Under the pieces are notes generated by a model. The model saw only the letters and a program-made list of their open reading frames with translations, did no database searches and was not told where the DNA came from. Positions 27,720 to 36,734 of a DNA stretch of 64,000 nt are shown one piece after another. Source of the stretch: Aquabacterium sp. (GTDB lineage: Bacteria; Pseudomonadota; Gammaproteobacteria; Burkholderiales; Burkholderiaceae_C); the NCBI GenBank assembly GCA_030654395.1, contig JAURXM010000064.1:23145-87144 (forward strand), in the 5' to 3' direction. Position 1 is the stretch's first letter. Each line of letters begins with the position of its first letter. The position numbers and the translations under genes are program-made.

Positions 27720-27769
27720 TATAATCTCCGGTTTTCCGGCTGTCGGAAAGTGCCTGACGTGGTGTCAGG
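27720..27769 (+). promoter_or_regulatory. rpmE2 promoter -10 and structured leader
   Basis: TATAAT lies at 27720-27725, with a poor -35 (TTAATT, 27696-27701). The leader can form two alternative first stems: CCGG-TTTT-CCGG (27728-27739) or TTTCCG-GCTGT-CGGAAA (27733-27749), which exclude each other. A second hairpin, CCTGAC-GTGGT-GTCAGG, is at 27753-27769. Ribosomal-protein leaders of this kind often bind the protein itself; this is inference here. Confidence 0.5.
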
Positions 27770-27805
27770 TGGCTTCTGATGATGCAAACAGCATGAGGTT
27801 TTAAA

Positions 27806-28063
27806 ATGGCCAAAGAAGGCATTCACCCAAATTACCGCGACGTTGTGTTTTTGGACCAGTCAAATGGTTTCCAATTCGTGACCCGCTCCTGCGCTCCTGC
27901 CAAAGAAAAAATCAAGCTGGAAGACGGCCGTGAACTGCCTTTGTTCAAGCTGGAAACTTCATCAGAGTCGCATGCCTTCTATACAGGCACCCAAAAGAGC
28001 GTGGACTCTCTGGGCGGCCGTGTGGAGAAATTCCGCAACAAGTTCGCTCAGTTCCGCAAGTAA
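27806..28063 (+). CDS. rpmE2: 50S ribosomal protein L31 type B
   Basis: A ribosomal protein of 85 residues. It begins [17 protein letters not shown] and ends [13 protein letters not shown]. It lacks the CxxC zinc pair of type A L31 and carries the type B internal segment, so it is the zinc-independent form. In bacteria with both types this form is expressed under zinc limitation; whether a type A copy exists elsewhere cannot be seen. A clear terminator follows at 28115, making it a short transcript. Confidence 0.96.
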   Translation: MAKEGIHPNYRDVVFLDQSNGFQFVTRSCAPAKEKIKLEDGRELPLFKLETSSESHAFYTGTQKSVDSLGGRVEKFRNKFAQFRK

Positions 28064-28114
28064 TCACGCGCATGGGGCGTGGCCGTGTCAAGCCCCCTTC
28101 GTTGATTCACTCAG

Positions 28115-28139
28115 AAAGGGCAGCTCCGGCTGCCCTTTT
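28115..28139 (+). terminator. Rho-independent terminator after rpmE2
   Basis: AAAGGGCAG (28115-28123), loop CTCCGG and CTGCCCTTT (28130-28138) followed by further T. A stem of 9 pairs with a T-run: canonical. Confidence 0.88.
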
Positions 28140-28169
28140 GCATTTCCGCTTTGAAAGTCACCTCATCGC

Positions 28170-29927
28170 ATGACGCCACGTCCGCAGGCTTCCGTCATCT
28201 CGCCAGCTCTGGTTACCCAAAAGGCCGTTCAACGCCTGCCGCGCTGGGCGCTGCTGTTGCTGTGCGTCGCCTACGTATTACCAGGACTGCTTGGTCGCGA
28301 CCCATGGAAAAACGAGGACATCGCGTCCTTTGGACACATGTGGAGCATTGCACTCGGTCAATCTCCTTGGTTGCACCCTAACGTCGGAGGCATCCTCCCC
28401 AGCTCCGGCGGCATACTGCCATATTGGCTCGGTGGCGCATTCATCTCACTCCTCAGTCCGTGGCTTGATCCGGCGCTGGCAGCACGCATCCCCTTCGCGA
28501 TGCTGCTATCGGCTATTCTGGCCTTGACGTGGTACACCACCTACGAACTCGCGCTGACAGAGTCCGCACAACCTTTGCCACTGGCCTTTGGCGGAGAGGC
28601 TCAACCCAAAGACTACGCACGTGCCGTCGCAGATGGCGCTTTGTTGGCCCTGATTGCCAGCCTTGGCTTGCTTCAACTTGGGCACGAAACAACCCCAGAG
28701 CTTCTGCAGTTGGCCAGCAGCACCCTCTTTCTCTTCAGCTTGGCCGCAGTTCAGCGTAGACCTGTTCTAGCGCGCTGGGCGGCGATGTTAGCCTTGCCCA
28801 TACTGGCCGCCAGCGGCAGCCCCAGTATCGCAACCATGCTAGGTGCAGCAGGGGTGATCGTGTGCTTGCGTTCGCGCGACGAGGTCATGGATGTTCACAT
28901 TCGGTGGGTGTTACTCGCCACTGTGCTGTCTCTTGCTGTCGCCACTGCCCTGTCCAACTGGGGCTTATCTGGATGGGCCTGGCGCATTGCCCCTCCCACT
29001 AGCGCCAAAGACTGCTTACAACTGTTGGTCTGGTTTACCTGGCCGACACTGCCTCTGGCTGGATTGACCATTTGGCATTGGCGCAGGCAAGCCACTCGCC
29101 GACACATCGCAACCCCACTGCTGGTGGCATTGATCGGCTTAGGTGCGTCGCTTGCCATGGGCGCCAATGAGCGCGCATTGCTCACTGTGCTCCCACCTTT
29201 GGCTGTCCTAAGCGCATTTTCATTGCCGGTTTTGCAACGCAGCTTAGGTGCGGCACTTGACTGGTTTTCAGTGATGTTTTTCACCTTATGCGCAACCGGC
29301 ATCTGGCTGTACTACGTCGCGATGCAGAGTGGCGTGCCGGTCAGAATTGCGACCAACATACTCAAACTGGTACCCGGCTTCCAGTTCCAATTCTCTTGGA
29401 TAGCCTTGATATCAGCGATCCTCGGCACCATCACTTGGCTAGGTTTGGTGCGTTGGCGTACCGCCCGACAAACACACGCTCTTTGGAAGAGCCTTGTCCT
29501 GCCTGCTGGAGGCGTTGCGCTGTGTTGGCTGCTTTTCATGACCCTTTGGCTGCCTTTGCTTGATCAAGCAAGAAGCTACCGTTTCTTGGTCTCGCGGATC
29601 GCACCACATATTTCAGCAGCTGACTTGGTGTGCGCACCAGCCGCGCCGGTAGGCCTGCTAACCGCATTGGAATATTTTGGGCACTACCGTGTCAATGGCC
29701 AAGCACTCTCAGCAGCAGCCCGAACCACCCTCTGCGGCACGCTCGTTGTGCGCATTCCCGCGCATGACGATGCGCCGCGCTTTAGAGGATGGCTCAAAGT
29801 CGCGCAATACAACCAACGCAGCCACAACTCCGAGCAAATCGTCATCTACAAACAAAAAACGTCCACCGCAGACCTGATCAATCAGCTCACCCCAGCCGAA
29901 CACGCCCTGCCGGCACTGTCAAAGTAA
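28170..29927 (+). CDS. membrane protein related to GT39 glycosyltransferases
   Basis: A polytopic protein of 585 residues with about a dozen hydrophobic segments. The first loop after the initial span (WALLLLCVAYVLPGLLG) holds GRDPWKNEDIASFG, where the Asp-Glu pair resembles the catalytic loop of ArnT-like transferases. HPNVGGILPSSGGILPYWLG follows. The C-terminal 90 residues are soluble and probably periplasmic. It would move a sugar or phospho-sugar from a polyprenyl carrier to an unknown acceptor. Its last 41 bases overlap the 3' end of the convergent phoR gene. Confidence 0.75.
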   Translation: MTPRPQASVISPALVTQKAVQRLPRWALLLLCVAYVLPGLLGRDPWKNEDIASFGHMWSIALGQSPWLHPNVGGILPSSGGILPYWLGGAFISLLSPWLDPALAARIPFAMLLSAILALTWYTTYELALTESAQPLPLAFGGEAQPKDYARAVADGALLALIASLGLLQLGHETTPELLQLASSTLFLFSLAAVQRRPVLARWAAMLALPILAASGSPSIATMLGAAGVIVCLRSRDEVMDVHIRWVLLATVLSLAVATALSNWGLSGWAWRIAPPTSAKDCLQLLVWFTWPTLPLAGLTIWHWRRQATRRHIATPLLVALIGLGASLAMGANERALLTVLPPLAVLSAFSLPVLQRSLGAALDWFSVMFFTLCATGIWLYYVAMQSGVPVRIATNILKLVPGFQFQFSWIALISAILGTITWLGLVRWRTARQTHALWKSLVLPAGGVALCWLLFMTLWLPLLDQARSYRFLVSRIAPHISAADLVCAPAAPVGLLTALEYFGHYRVNGQALSAAARTTLCGTLVVRIPAHDDAPRFRGWLKVAQYNQRSHNSEQIVIYKQKTSTADLINQLTPAEHALPALSK

Positions 29928-31221
29928 AGGTCGACCCTTTCCCGACCTCGCTGCTGATTCTGAGTTCCCCGCCATGGCGCTGAACCACGTGCTTGACGAT
30001 CGACAAACCCAGCCCCGTCCCGCCGGTATCGCGGGACCGGCTACCGTCCACGCGATAGAAACGCTCACTCAGTCGTGGAATGTGCTCCGCAGCAATGCCG
30101 ATACCGCCATCCTTGACGCTGAACTCCCCACCACCATCTGGCAGAGTCAGCCATTTGATTTCAATCGCACCCCCAGCAGGGGTATAGCGTATGGCGTTGG
30201 AGACCAAATTCCCCATGGCGCTGAACCACTCGTTTTCAATGCCTGATATTTCACAGGATTGGCGACTGGCATCCAACAAGAAACTCAACACATGTTGCCC
30301 ACGCGACAAGCCAGAAGCATCCGTTTCAATTCGCGCGAACAGGTTCTTCACCTTCACCCATCGATCCGCAGATGGCCGAGGGCTCCCCTCGATCTGAGCC
30401 AGTGTCAACAAGTCTGCGACCAAGCCCTGCATCCGTTCTGCCTGCTGAGCCATCAAGAAATTCACTCTTTTCCGCTCAGCCTCGTTCAGCGGCAGTGAAC
30501 CCAGTGTTTCAATGAATCCGGACAGCACCGTCAACGGTGTGCGAATTTCGTGCGACACATTGGCAACAAAATCCCGACGCATGGTATCGGCACGCTCCCG
30601 CTCCGTAATATCCTGAGACAGCACCAACTTCAACCCATCGCCATAAAGCCGAACCTGAATCAACAGGAAGGTCTGTGCCCCGTGCGTCATCGCACACTTA
30701 ACTGGATCACGGAAATCCCCGGCGGCCAGATACTGCACGAACGCAGGCTGACGCACAAGGTTGGTCACCCGCTGCTGTAAGTCACGTTGCGGATTGAGGC
30801 CGAAGTGATCCGTAGCAGCCGCGCTGATCCAAGTGATATGGTCAGTCGCGTCAAGCAGCATCACACCGTTGGGTGACGCCTCAATCGCGGACAAGAACTG
30901 ATCCAATCTCGCACGCTCTTCGGCGATCTGCTCGTCACGCAAGTGCACGACACGCCGAACACGGTACGCCACCTCACCCCACATGCCTGGCAGCTCTGGC
31001 GGTGCGGACTCTGGGGTGCGCAACCAATCCAACAGGTGACGGCCTTTGAGTGTGTCCATGACAGACAAACCCAAGACTGCGGATGTAGCGCCAACTGCAC
31101 CGACAGTCAAAGGAAAGCCCAATTGTCGACCTATCCACCACCCAACAAGACCGCCAGTTGTCGCAGCCAACAGACGAACACCAACACGTGACAAGAGCCA
31201 CGAATGACTTGAATCCACCAT
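29887..31221 (-). CDS. phoR: phosphate regulon sensor histidine kinase PhoR
   Basis: A sensor kinase of 444 residues in the inner membrane. Two N-terminal spans (VGVRLLAATTGGLVGWWIG; VGAVGATSAVLGLSV) lead to a PAS domain (IEASPNGVMLLDATDHITWI). The H-box is ANVSHEIRTPLTVLSGFIE. ATP-binding boxes are GNLVSNAIRYTPAGG, VKDGGIGIA and DTGGTGLGLSIVKHVV. It phosphorylates PhoB when phosphate is scarce, with PhoU and PstSCAB as input. It starts 11 bases after phoB. Its 3' end overlaps the opposite membrane gene by 41 bases. Confidence 0.95.
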   Translation of the reverse strand: MVDSSHSWLLSRVGVRLLAATTGGLVGWWIGRQLGFPLTVGAVGATSAVLGLSVMDTLKGRHLLDWLRTPESAPPELPGMWGEVAYRVRRVVHLRDEQIAEERARLDQFLSAIEASPNGVMLLDATDHITWISAAATDHFGLNPQRDLQQRVTNLVRQPAFVQYLAAGDFRDPVKCAMTHGAQTFLLIQVRLYGDGLKLVLSQDITERERADTMRRDFVANVSHEIRTPLTVLSGFIETLGSLPLNEAERKRVNFLMAQQAERMQGLVADLLTLAQIEGSPRPSADRWVKVKNLFARIETDASGLSRGQHVLSFLLDASRQSCEISGIENEWFSAMGNLVSNAIRYTPAGGAIEIKWLTLPDGGGEFSVKDGGIGIAAEHIPRLSERFYRVDGSRSRDTGGTGLGLSIVKHVVQRHGGELRISSEVGKGSTFTLTVPAGRVRLG

Positions 31222-31232
31222 GTTGAGCCTAA

Positions 31233-31934
31233 TTAGGCGACAGCGTCGGTGACATGCTGGGTCAAGCGATATCCCACACCCCGTACGGTCTCAATGAGCT
31301 GAGCGCGCTGCGCAGGCACCAAAGCCTCGCGCAAGCGCTTGATGTGAACGTCAACCGTGCGCTCTTCGATGAAGACGTGGTCGCCCCACACACGATCAAG
31401 CAATTGTGCTCGGCTGTGCACCCGCTCAGGGTGCTTCATGAAGAAATGCAAGAGTTTGAACTCTGTTGGGCCGACCTTGACCTCTTGCTCGCCAATACAA
31501 ACTCGCCGCGTTGCTGGATCAAGACGCAAGCCTGCAACCTCAACCGCAGCATCCAGAGCATGAGGCGCCTTGCGACGCAAAACTGCACGAACACGGGCCA
31601 TCAACTCGTGGGTTGAGAACGGTTTGGTGAGGTAATCATCCGCGCCGGCATCCAACCCTGCCACCTTATCAACCTCTTCAGCACGCGCTGTGAGCATGAT
31701 GATGGGCATGTCTTTCGTTCGAGCAACACTGCGCCAGCGTTTAGCCAAAGCCAGACCGGATTGCCCAGGCAGCATCCAATCAAGCAACAACAGATCTGGC
31801 AAAACCTTGTCAATCTCGGCCTGTGCGTCATCCGCGTTGTGAGCAACGACCACATCAAAGCCGGAGTGGCGCAGGTTCAAAGCGATCAACTCAGCAATCG
31901 CCATTTCATCTTCAACAACCAAAACACGACTCAT
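31233..31934 (-). CDS. phoB: phosphate regulon response regulator PhoB
   Basis: A regulator of 233 residues. The receiver has acidic VVEDE, phospho-acceptor Asp in LLLLDWMLPGQ (about 53), a Thr in MLTARAEE and Lys in YLTKPFSTHEL. The winged-helix output domain (VGPTEFKLLHFFMKHPERV; RTVDVHIKRLREAL) binds 11-bp Pho boxes, of which two sets lie near pstS. ATG 31934 gives MSRVLVVEDE with GGAG 9 bases upstream; ATG 31940 is also possible but too close to it. Confidence 0.96.
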   Translation of the reverse strand: MSRVLVVEDEMAIAELIALNLRHSGFDVVVAHNADDAQAEIDKVLPDLLLLDWMLPGQSGLALAKRWRSVARTKDMPIIMLTARAEEVDKVAGLDAGADDYLTKPFSTHELMARVRAVLRRKAPHALDAAVEVAGLRLDPATRRVCIGEQEVKVGPTEFKLLHFFMKHPERVHSRAQLLDRVWGDHVFIEERTVDVHIKRLREALVPAQRAQLIETVRGVGYRLTQHVTDAVA

Positions 31935-31957
31935 GACCATGGTCTCCCTAGGTGCGC

Positions 31958-32665
31958 TTATTTAACAATGGACTCAACGGCTTCGGGCGTGTAGTGCCGG
32001 ACATCAGCACCCTTGACGATGTAGATCACCTGCTCAGCCAAGTTTTTGGCATGGTCGCCCACGCGCTCTATAGCCTTGGCAACAAACACCAAATCGATAG
32101 ACGCTGAAATGGTTCGTGGGTCTTCCATCATGTAGGTGATCAGCTTGCGCATCAACCCATCAAATTCCGCATCAATTTCGTTGTCGTTCTTGATCACTTC
32201 CAGTGCGGTCTGGACATCCAAGCGCGCAAAAGCATCGAGCGCACGACGCAACGACGCGGTCGCCAGTTCTGCCTCATAGGACACGTCACTGACCGGCAAG
32301 CGCAGTCGACTCGACACACCCGTGTTAATCAAACGCTGAACCGTGCGCGCGATGCGTGCAGCCTCGTCACCAACCCGCTCTAAATTGGCGATGGTCTTGG
32401 AGATCGCAATCAACAAGCGCAAGTCACGCGCCGTTGGCTGGCGGCGTGCAATGATGTTGGACAAATCGGCATCGATGTCCATTTCCATCTGATTGACACG
32501 CATTTCTTGCTCAAGCACCACGGTGGCTGTTTCGCCGCTGAAATGCGTCAAAGCGTAAATGGCTTGCCCCACCTGCGACTCAACCATGCCACCCATCTCC
32601 AGCACCCGCGTAGAGATGCCACTGAGTTCGACATCGAACTGACTAGACAAATGCTTTTCTGACAT
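31958..32665 (-). CDS. phoU: phosphate transport regulator PhoU
   Basis: A helical protein of 235 residues made of two PhoU repeats; metal-binding segments include ERVGDEAARIAR in the first and ERVGDHAKNLAEQ in the second. It links the PstSCAB transporter to PhoR and keeps the regulon off in phosphate-rich conditions. AAGGAG precedes the ATG. It lies between pstB and phoB on one strand, in the usual order. Confidence 0.96.
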   Translation of the reverse strand: MSEKHLSSQFDVELSGISTRVLEMGGMVESQVGQAIYALTHFSGETATVVLEQEMRVNQMEMDIDADLSNIIARRQPTARDLRLLIAISKTIANLERVGDEAARIARTVQRLINTGVSSRLRLPVSDVSYEAELATASLRRALDAFARLDVQTALEVIKNDNEIDAEFDGLMRKLITYMMEDPRTISASIDLVFVAKAIERVGDHAKNLAEQVIYIVKGADVRHYTPEAVESIVK

Positions 32666-32713
32666 AAACGCTCCTTCAGAACCTGTTGTATATATTGACC
32701 GACAAAACCATCA

Positions 32714-33499
32714 TCACCCAAAACGACCGGTAATGTAATCCTCGGTTTCCGTGCGTTTTGGCTTCATGAAGATATCGGTTGTAGCACCGTACTCAATCAA
32801 CTCACCCAAGTACATATAGGCCGTGAAGTCAGAGCAACGTGCGGCCTGTTGCATGTTGTGCGTCACGATCAACACCGTGTAGTCATCTTTGAGCTCATGG
32901 ATCAACTCTTCTACCTTGCCGGTAGAGATCGGATCCAGCGCAGAGCAAGGCTCATCCAGCAGCAAAACCTCAGGCTTGATCGCGATGCCGCGTGCAATAC
33001 ACAAGCGTTGCTGCTGACCGCCCGACAACCCAGAGCCACTTTGGTTCAGTTTGTCCTTAACCTCGTTCCACAACGCCGCTTTTTTGAGTGCCCACTCAAC
33101 CCGTTCATCCATCTCAACACGAGACAACTTCTCAAACAAACGCACGCCAAAAGCAATATTCTCGTAGATCGACATCGGGAACGGTGTGGGCTTTTGGAAC
33201 ACCATGCCGACGCGCGCACGAAGCAACGAGACATCTTCTTTCGACTTCAAAATATCTTTGCCATCCAAAAGGATTTGGCCTTCAGCCCTTTGATCTGGGT
33301 ACAACTCGAACATGCGATTGAACGTACGCAACAGCGTTGACTTACCGCAACCAGATGGACCAATGAAGGCTGTCACCTTGTTGGCTGGCAACTCCATGTT
33401 GACGTTTTTGAGCGCCAGAAATTTACCGTAATAGAAATTCAGATTGCTTACAGCAAGCTTGGTCGCGGTACTTGTAGTTACTTGCGTTTTAGCATCCAT
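32714..33499 (-). CDS. pstB: phosphate ABC transporter ATP-binding protein PstB
   Basis: An ATPase of 261 residues. Walker A is [12 protein letters not shown], the signature is [16 protein letters not shown], Walker B is [14 protein letters not shown], and the switch His is in LIVTHNMQQ. It drives phosphate import through PstC/PstA. ATG 33499 (MDAKTQVTT) has GGAG 9 bases upstream and is preferred over the frame reaching 33535. Confidence 0.96.
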   Translation of the reverse strand: MDAKTQVTTSTATKLAVSNLNFYYGKFLALKNVNMELPANKVTAFIGPSGCGKSTLLRTFNRMFELYPDQRAEGQILLDGKDILKSKEDVSLLRARVGMVFQKPTPFPMSIYENIAFGVRLFEKLSRVEMDERVEWALKKAALWNEVKDKLNQSGSGLSGGQQQRLCIARGIAIKPEVLLLDEPCSALDPISTGKVEELIHELKDDYTVLIVTHNMQQAARCSDFTAYMYLGELIEYGATTDIFMKPKRTETEDYITGRFG

Positions 33500-33535
33500 G
33501 ATGGGTACTCCGTTTACTATTTTGGAATCGCACAA

Positions 33536-34396
33536 TCAACGCTGGCGAAACATGGTGCGCGCGATGATGTTGAGCACCAGCACACCTGATGTGATCAGGA
33601 AAACACCTGCCCATGCGAGTTTCTGCCAGTTCTCATACGGACTCATTGCAAACTTGAAAATCGTCACAGGCAAACTGGCCATAGGCTTGCTTAAGTCAGA
33701 AGACCAAAATTGGTTGGACAAAGCCGTGAACAACAAAGGGGCCGTCTCACCAGATATACGTGCTACTGCCAGCAAAATACCCGTCACCACACCAGCACGT
33801 GCCGACTTCAACGTGATGGTCACAATCAGACGCCATTTTGGTGTGCCCAGCGCATAAGCTGCTTCACGCAAGGCGTTCGGCACCAGTGAGAGCATGTTCT
33901 CCGTTGTCCTGATCACAACAGGCACCACGATCAAAGCCAAGGCCAATATACCCGCATAGGCTGAGAATGAATGGGTGCGCGCCACCACTGAAGAGTAGAT
34001 AAACAAGCCAACAACGATGGATGGCGCGGACAGTAATATGTCGTTAATAAACCGAGTGATACTGCCAAGCCACCCTTTTTGACCATACTCAGCCAGATAG
34101 ATACCGGCCATCACACCGATGGGCGTACCGAGTGCTGTAGCCAAGCCAACCATGGTCAAAGAACCCATGATGGCATTGGCCAAACCGCCCGGCTCACCTG
34201 GTGCGGGGGTCATCTCGGTGAAGGTGCTTAAAACCAGACCGCCCACACCCAATCGAATCGTTTCAACAAGAATCCAAATCAACCATACAAGACCGAACGC
34301 CATCGCAGCCAAAGACAGCGTCAAAGCAATGTAGTTGATCCGCTTTCGACTTGCGTACCGACGTGCGCGCAGCGTATGCAACTCAGCTGTCGTCAT
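33536..34396 (-). CDS. pstA: phosphate ABC transporter permease PstA
   Basis: An inner-membrane permease of 286 residues with about six spans. It opens with a long hydrophobic helix ([19 protein letters not shown]), and its coupling (EAA-like) loop is [14 protein letters not shown], which docks on PstB. Its start overlaps the pstC stop by ATGA (34393-34396), and GAAGGAG lies just before it. It forms the channel with PstC. Confidence 0.95.
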   Translation of the reverse strand: MTTAELHTLRARRYASRKRINYIALTLSLAAMAFGLVWLIWILVETIRLGVGGLVLSTFTEMTPAPGEPGGLANAIMGSLTMVGLATALGTPIGVMAGIYLAEYGQKGWLGSITRFINDILLSAPSIVVGLFIYSSVVARTHSFSAYAGILALALIVVPVVIRTTENMLSLVPNALREAAYALGTPKWRLIVTITLKSARAGVVTGILLAVARISGETAPLLFTALSNQFWSSDLSKPMASLPVTIFKFAMSPYENWQKLAWAGVFLITSGVLVLNIIARTMFRQR

Positions 34397-35352
34397 GAAC
34401 GTACTCCTTCAGACTTCTGCAAGCGTGCCAACAACATGCGAGAGAAAGCAAGCACCACAAAGGTGATGAAAAATAGCACCAAACCCAGATAGGTCAGGGA
34501 TGCTTGGTGCAAGCCCTCACCTGCTTCTGCAAACTCATTGGCCAGCGCCGAAGCGATGCTGTTTGCAGCCTCAAAGACCGATGGCGAATTGAGTTGATTC
34601 ATGTTGCCGATCAAAAACGTCACGGCCATCGTTTCACCTAGAGCTCGGCCTAGGCCCAGCATGATGCCGCCAATGACACCTGTTTTGGTGAAGGGCAACA
34701 CCACCTGCCAGACGACCTCCCATGTGGTTGAACCCAGCGCGTAGGCAGACTCTTTCAGCAACGGCGGGGTCACCTCGAATACATCACGCATCACTGAGGC
34801 AATGAAAGGGATGATCATGATGGCCAAGATGATGCCAGCAGACAAAATGCCAATGCCTACTGGCGGGCCAGTGAACAAAGCGCCTACAAATGGCACGTTT
34901 TGCGTCATAGACTGCAATGGCACTTGAACGTAGGTAACCAATATGGGACCAAACACCAACAGGCCCCACATGCCATACACGATGGATGGCACGGCGGCCA
35001 ACAACTCCACAGCAGTACCCAAAGGCCGCTTCAACCAGGACGGTGATAGCTCGGTCAGGAACACCGCGATGCCAAAACTAACAGGCACAGCGATCAACAA
35101 GGCTATGAACGAAGTCGCCAGCGTGCCGTAAATCATCACCAAGCCGCCGTAACGATCCTGTACAGGATCCCACTCGCTGCGCCACAGAAAGCTCAGTCCA
35201 TACTCTTGGATCGCAGGCCACGCACCAACGACCAGTGAGCCAATGATGCCGAGCAGCAACGATAGCGTCAAAATGGCCGCAGCACGCGCCAGCACAGCAA
35301 ACACCACATCGGGCCAAGAAGATTGGACGCGTCGGTTGGGTTGATTGATCAT
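34393..35352 (-). CDS. pstC: phosphate ABC transporter permease PstC
   Basis: An inner-membrane permease of 319 residues with six spans. The coupling loop is [18 protein letters not shown]. Conserved [16 protein letters not shown] lies in the first periplasmic loop. ATG 35352 is chosen (MINQPNRR) because AAAGAG is 8 bases upstream; the frame runs on to 35454 without support. A 115-base gap with a stem-loop separates it from pstS, giving scope for lower expression than the binding protein. Confidence 0.95.
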   Translation of the reverse strand: MINQPNRRVQSSWPDVVFAVLARAAAILTLSLLLGIIGSLVVGAWPAIQEYGLSFLWRSEWDPVQDRYGGLVMIYGTLATSFIALLIAVPVSFGIAVFLTELSPSWLKRPLGTAVELLAAVPSIVYGMWGLLVFGPILVTYVQVPLQSMTQNVPFVGALFTGPPVGIGILSAGIILAIMIIPFIASVMRDVFEVTPPLLKESAYALGSTTWEVVWQVVLPFTKTGVIGGIMLGLGRALGETMAVTFLIGNMNQLNSPSVFEAANSIASALANEFAEAGEGLHQASLTYLGLVLFFITFVVLAFSRMLLARLQKSEGVRS

Positions 35353-35415
35353 GGTGTAACTCTTTGCTTCCCAACTAAAGTAAGTTTTAGCATCATCAAA
35401 TAAATCAGCGACAAA

Positions 35416-35444
35416 GCCGAACGCCTGATCAAGCAGCGTCCGGC
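35416..35444 (-). terminator. stem-loop between pstS and pstC (attenuator-like)
   Basis: GCCGAACGC (35416-35424) and GCGTCCGGC (35436-35444) form a nine-pair stem with one G-T wobble around an 11-base loop. On the minus strand it is followed by TTTG only. Partial termination or 3'-end protection of the pstS message is the likely role, as in many binding-protein operons. Confidence 0.6.
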
Positions 35445-35467
35445 GGTACTTCAAATCAACACATCAA

Positions 35468-36502
35468 TCACTTGTAGGCAATGGCTTTACCAGCAGTGTC
35501 GGCAATCGTGGCCCACTGCTTGCGGACCAAATCCTTGACGGAAGCAGGCAACGGCACATATTCCAAGTCAGCGGCAGCCTTGTCGCCATTGGCATAAGCC
35601 CAGTCAAAGAACTTCAATGTACTGCTGGCTTGCCCTGGCTTGTCTTGTGCCTTGTGCATCAAGATGAAAGTAGCGCCACTCAAAGGCCATGCATTCTTGT
35701 CAGCTTGGTTGGTCAGTATTTGGTAGAACGACTTATTCCATTCAGCGGCAGAGGCTGCAGCCTTAAATGTCACATCATCGGGCTCAACATAATTGCCAGC
35801 TGCATTTTTCAAAGCAACATGGGACATTTTGTTTTGCTTGGCGTAAGCATATTCCACGTAGCCAATCGAGTTAGGCAGACGCTGAACAAAGGCCGAAACG
35901 CCCTCGTTGCCCTTGCCGCCTGCGCCTGTTGGCCAGTTCACAGCAGTACCCTCACCGACCTTTGATTTCCATTCAGCGTTGACCTTTGACAGGTAGTTTG
36001 TGAAGATAAAGCTGGTACCTGAACCATCCGCACGGCGGACAGGGGCGATAACCGTATCCGGCAGAGCCAAACCTGGATTCAACGCCGTGATAGCAACGTC
36101 ATTCCATTTGGTGATTTTGCCCAAGTAAATATTACCTAGAATTTCACCTGTCATTTTGAGCTGGCCGGGCTGAATACCTTTGATGTTCACAACCGGCACC
36201 ACACCACCAATGACGGTTGGGAATTGAACCAAACCTTCTTTGGTCAACTCATCGTCCTTCAACGGCATATCAGTAGCGCCAAAGTCAACGGTTTTGCCTT
36301 TGATCTGCTTGATGCCGGCACCCGACCCAACAGACTGGTAGTTGATGCGAACACTGGTTGCCGTATTGAAGGCCGAAGCCCACTTGGCATACAAAGGCGC
36401 AGGAAAAGTGGCGCCAGCACCTGTTACATCTTCAGCCAGCACACTGCCGGAAATCAAAGCCAGGGCCACAGCCGAGGCGGTGCGAATCATCTTGAAGCTC
36501 AT
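35468..36502 (-). CDS. pstS: phosphate-binding protein PstS
   Basis: A periplasmic binding protein of 344 residues with a signal peptide (basic MSFKMIRTA, hydrophobic VALALISGSVL, cleavage after VLA). Phosphate-contact segments include GAGATFPAPLY at the mature N-terminus and RRADGSGTSFIFTNYL. It hands phosphate to PstC/PstA. AAAGG precedes the ATG. A PhoB box lies about 60 bases upstream in the correct orientation. Confidence 0.97.
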   Translation of the reverse strand: MSFKMIRTASAVALALISGSVLAEDVTGAGATFPAPLYAKWASAFNTATSVRINYQSVGSGAGIKQIKGKTVDFGATDMPLKDDELTKEGLVQFPTVIGGVVPVVNIKGIQPGQLKMTGEILGNIYLGKITKWNDVAITALNPGLALPDTVIAPVRRADGSGTSFIFTNYLSKVNAEWKSKVGEGTAVNWPTGAGGKGNEGVSAFVQRLPNSIGYVEYAYAKQNKMSHVALKNAAGNYVEPDDVTFKAAASAAEWNKSFYQILTNQADKNAWPLSGATFILMHKAQDKPGQASSTLKFFDWAYANGDKAAADLEYVPLPASVKDLVRKQWATIADTAGKAIAYK

Positions 36503-36559
36503 GTGTACGCCTTTCTTGTCATATGACAGAAAATTACTATGAGGCGGACTTTAATCATG

Positions 36560-36581
36560 AATTGTGACCATTGTGTGACGG
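36560..36581 (-). promoter_or_regulatory. Pho box for pstS
   Basis: Read on the minus strand, CGTCACACAAT is followed by GGTCACAATTC: two 11-base repeats with GTCAC cores, matching the PhoB pattern CTGTCATAAA-CTGTCACAT in form. A separate exact dyad, TGTCATATGACA, sits near 36520-36531 inside the leader. Confidence 0.6.
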
Positions 36582-36639
36582 ATGCACCATGATTTATCAC
36601 GGAGAAACATGCTGTATGAGCCATGCCTTGTGACGATGG

Positions 36640-36672
36640 TGTCATGTAACTGTCATGAAAAGGTCACATGAC
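36640..36672 (+). promoter_or_regulatory. three tandem PhoB repeats facing the fasciclin gene
   Basis: TGTCATGTAAC (36640-36650), TGTCATGAAAA (36651-36661) and GGTCACATGAC (36662-36672) are consecutive 11-base units on the plus strand. A weaker unit, TGTGACGATGG, precedes them. TATCTT at 36678 may be the -10. The orientation points to the fasciclin gene at 36735, not to pstS. Confidence 0.7.
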
Positions 36673-36734
36673 AATTTTATCTTCTGGCGTTGTGCCAAAT
36701 CAGCTTGGCACCGTAACCCCACACGGAGACTTCC

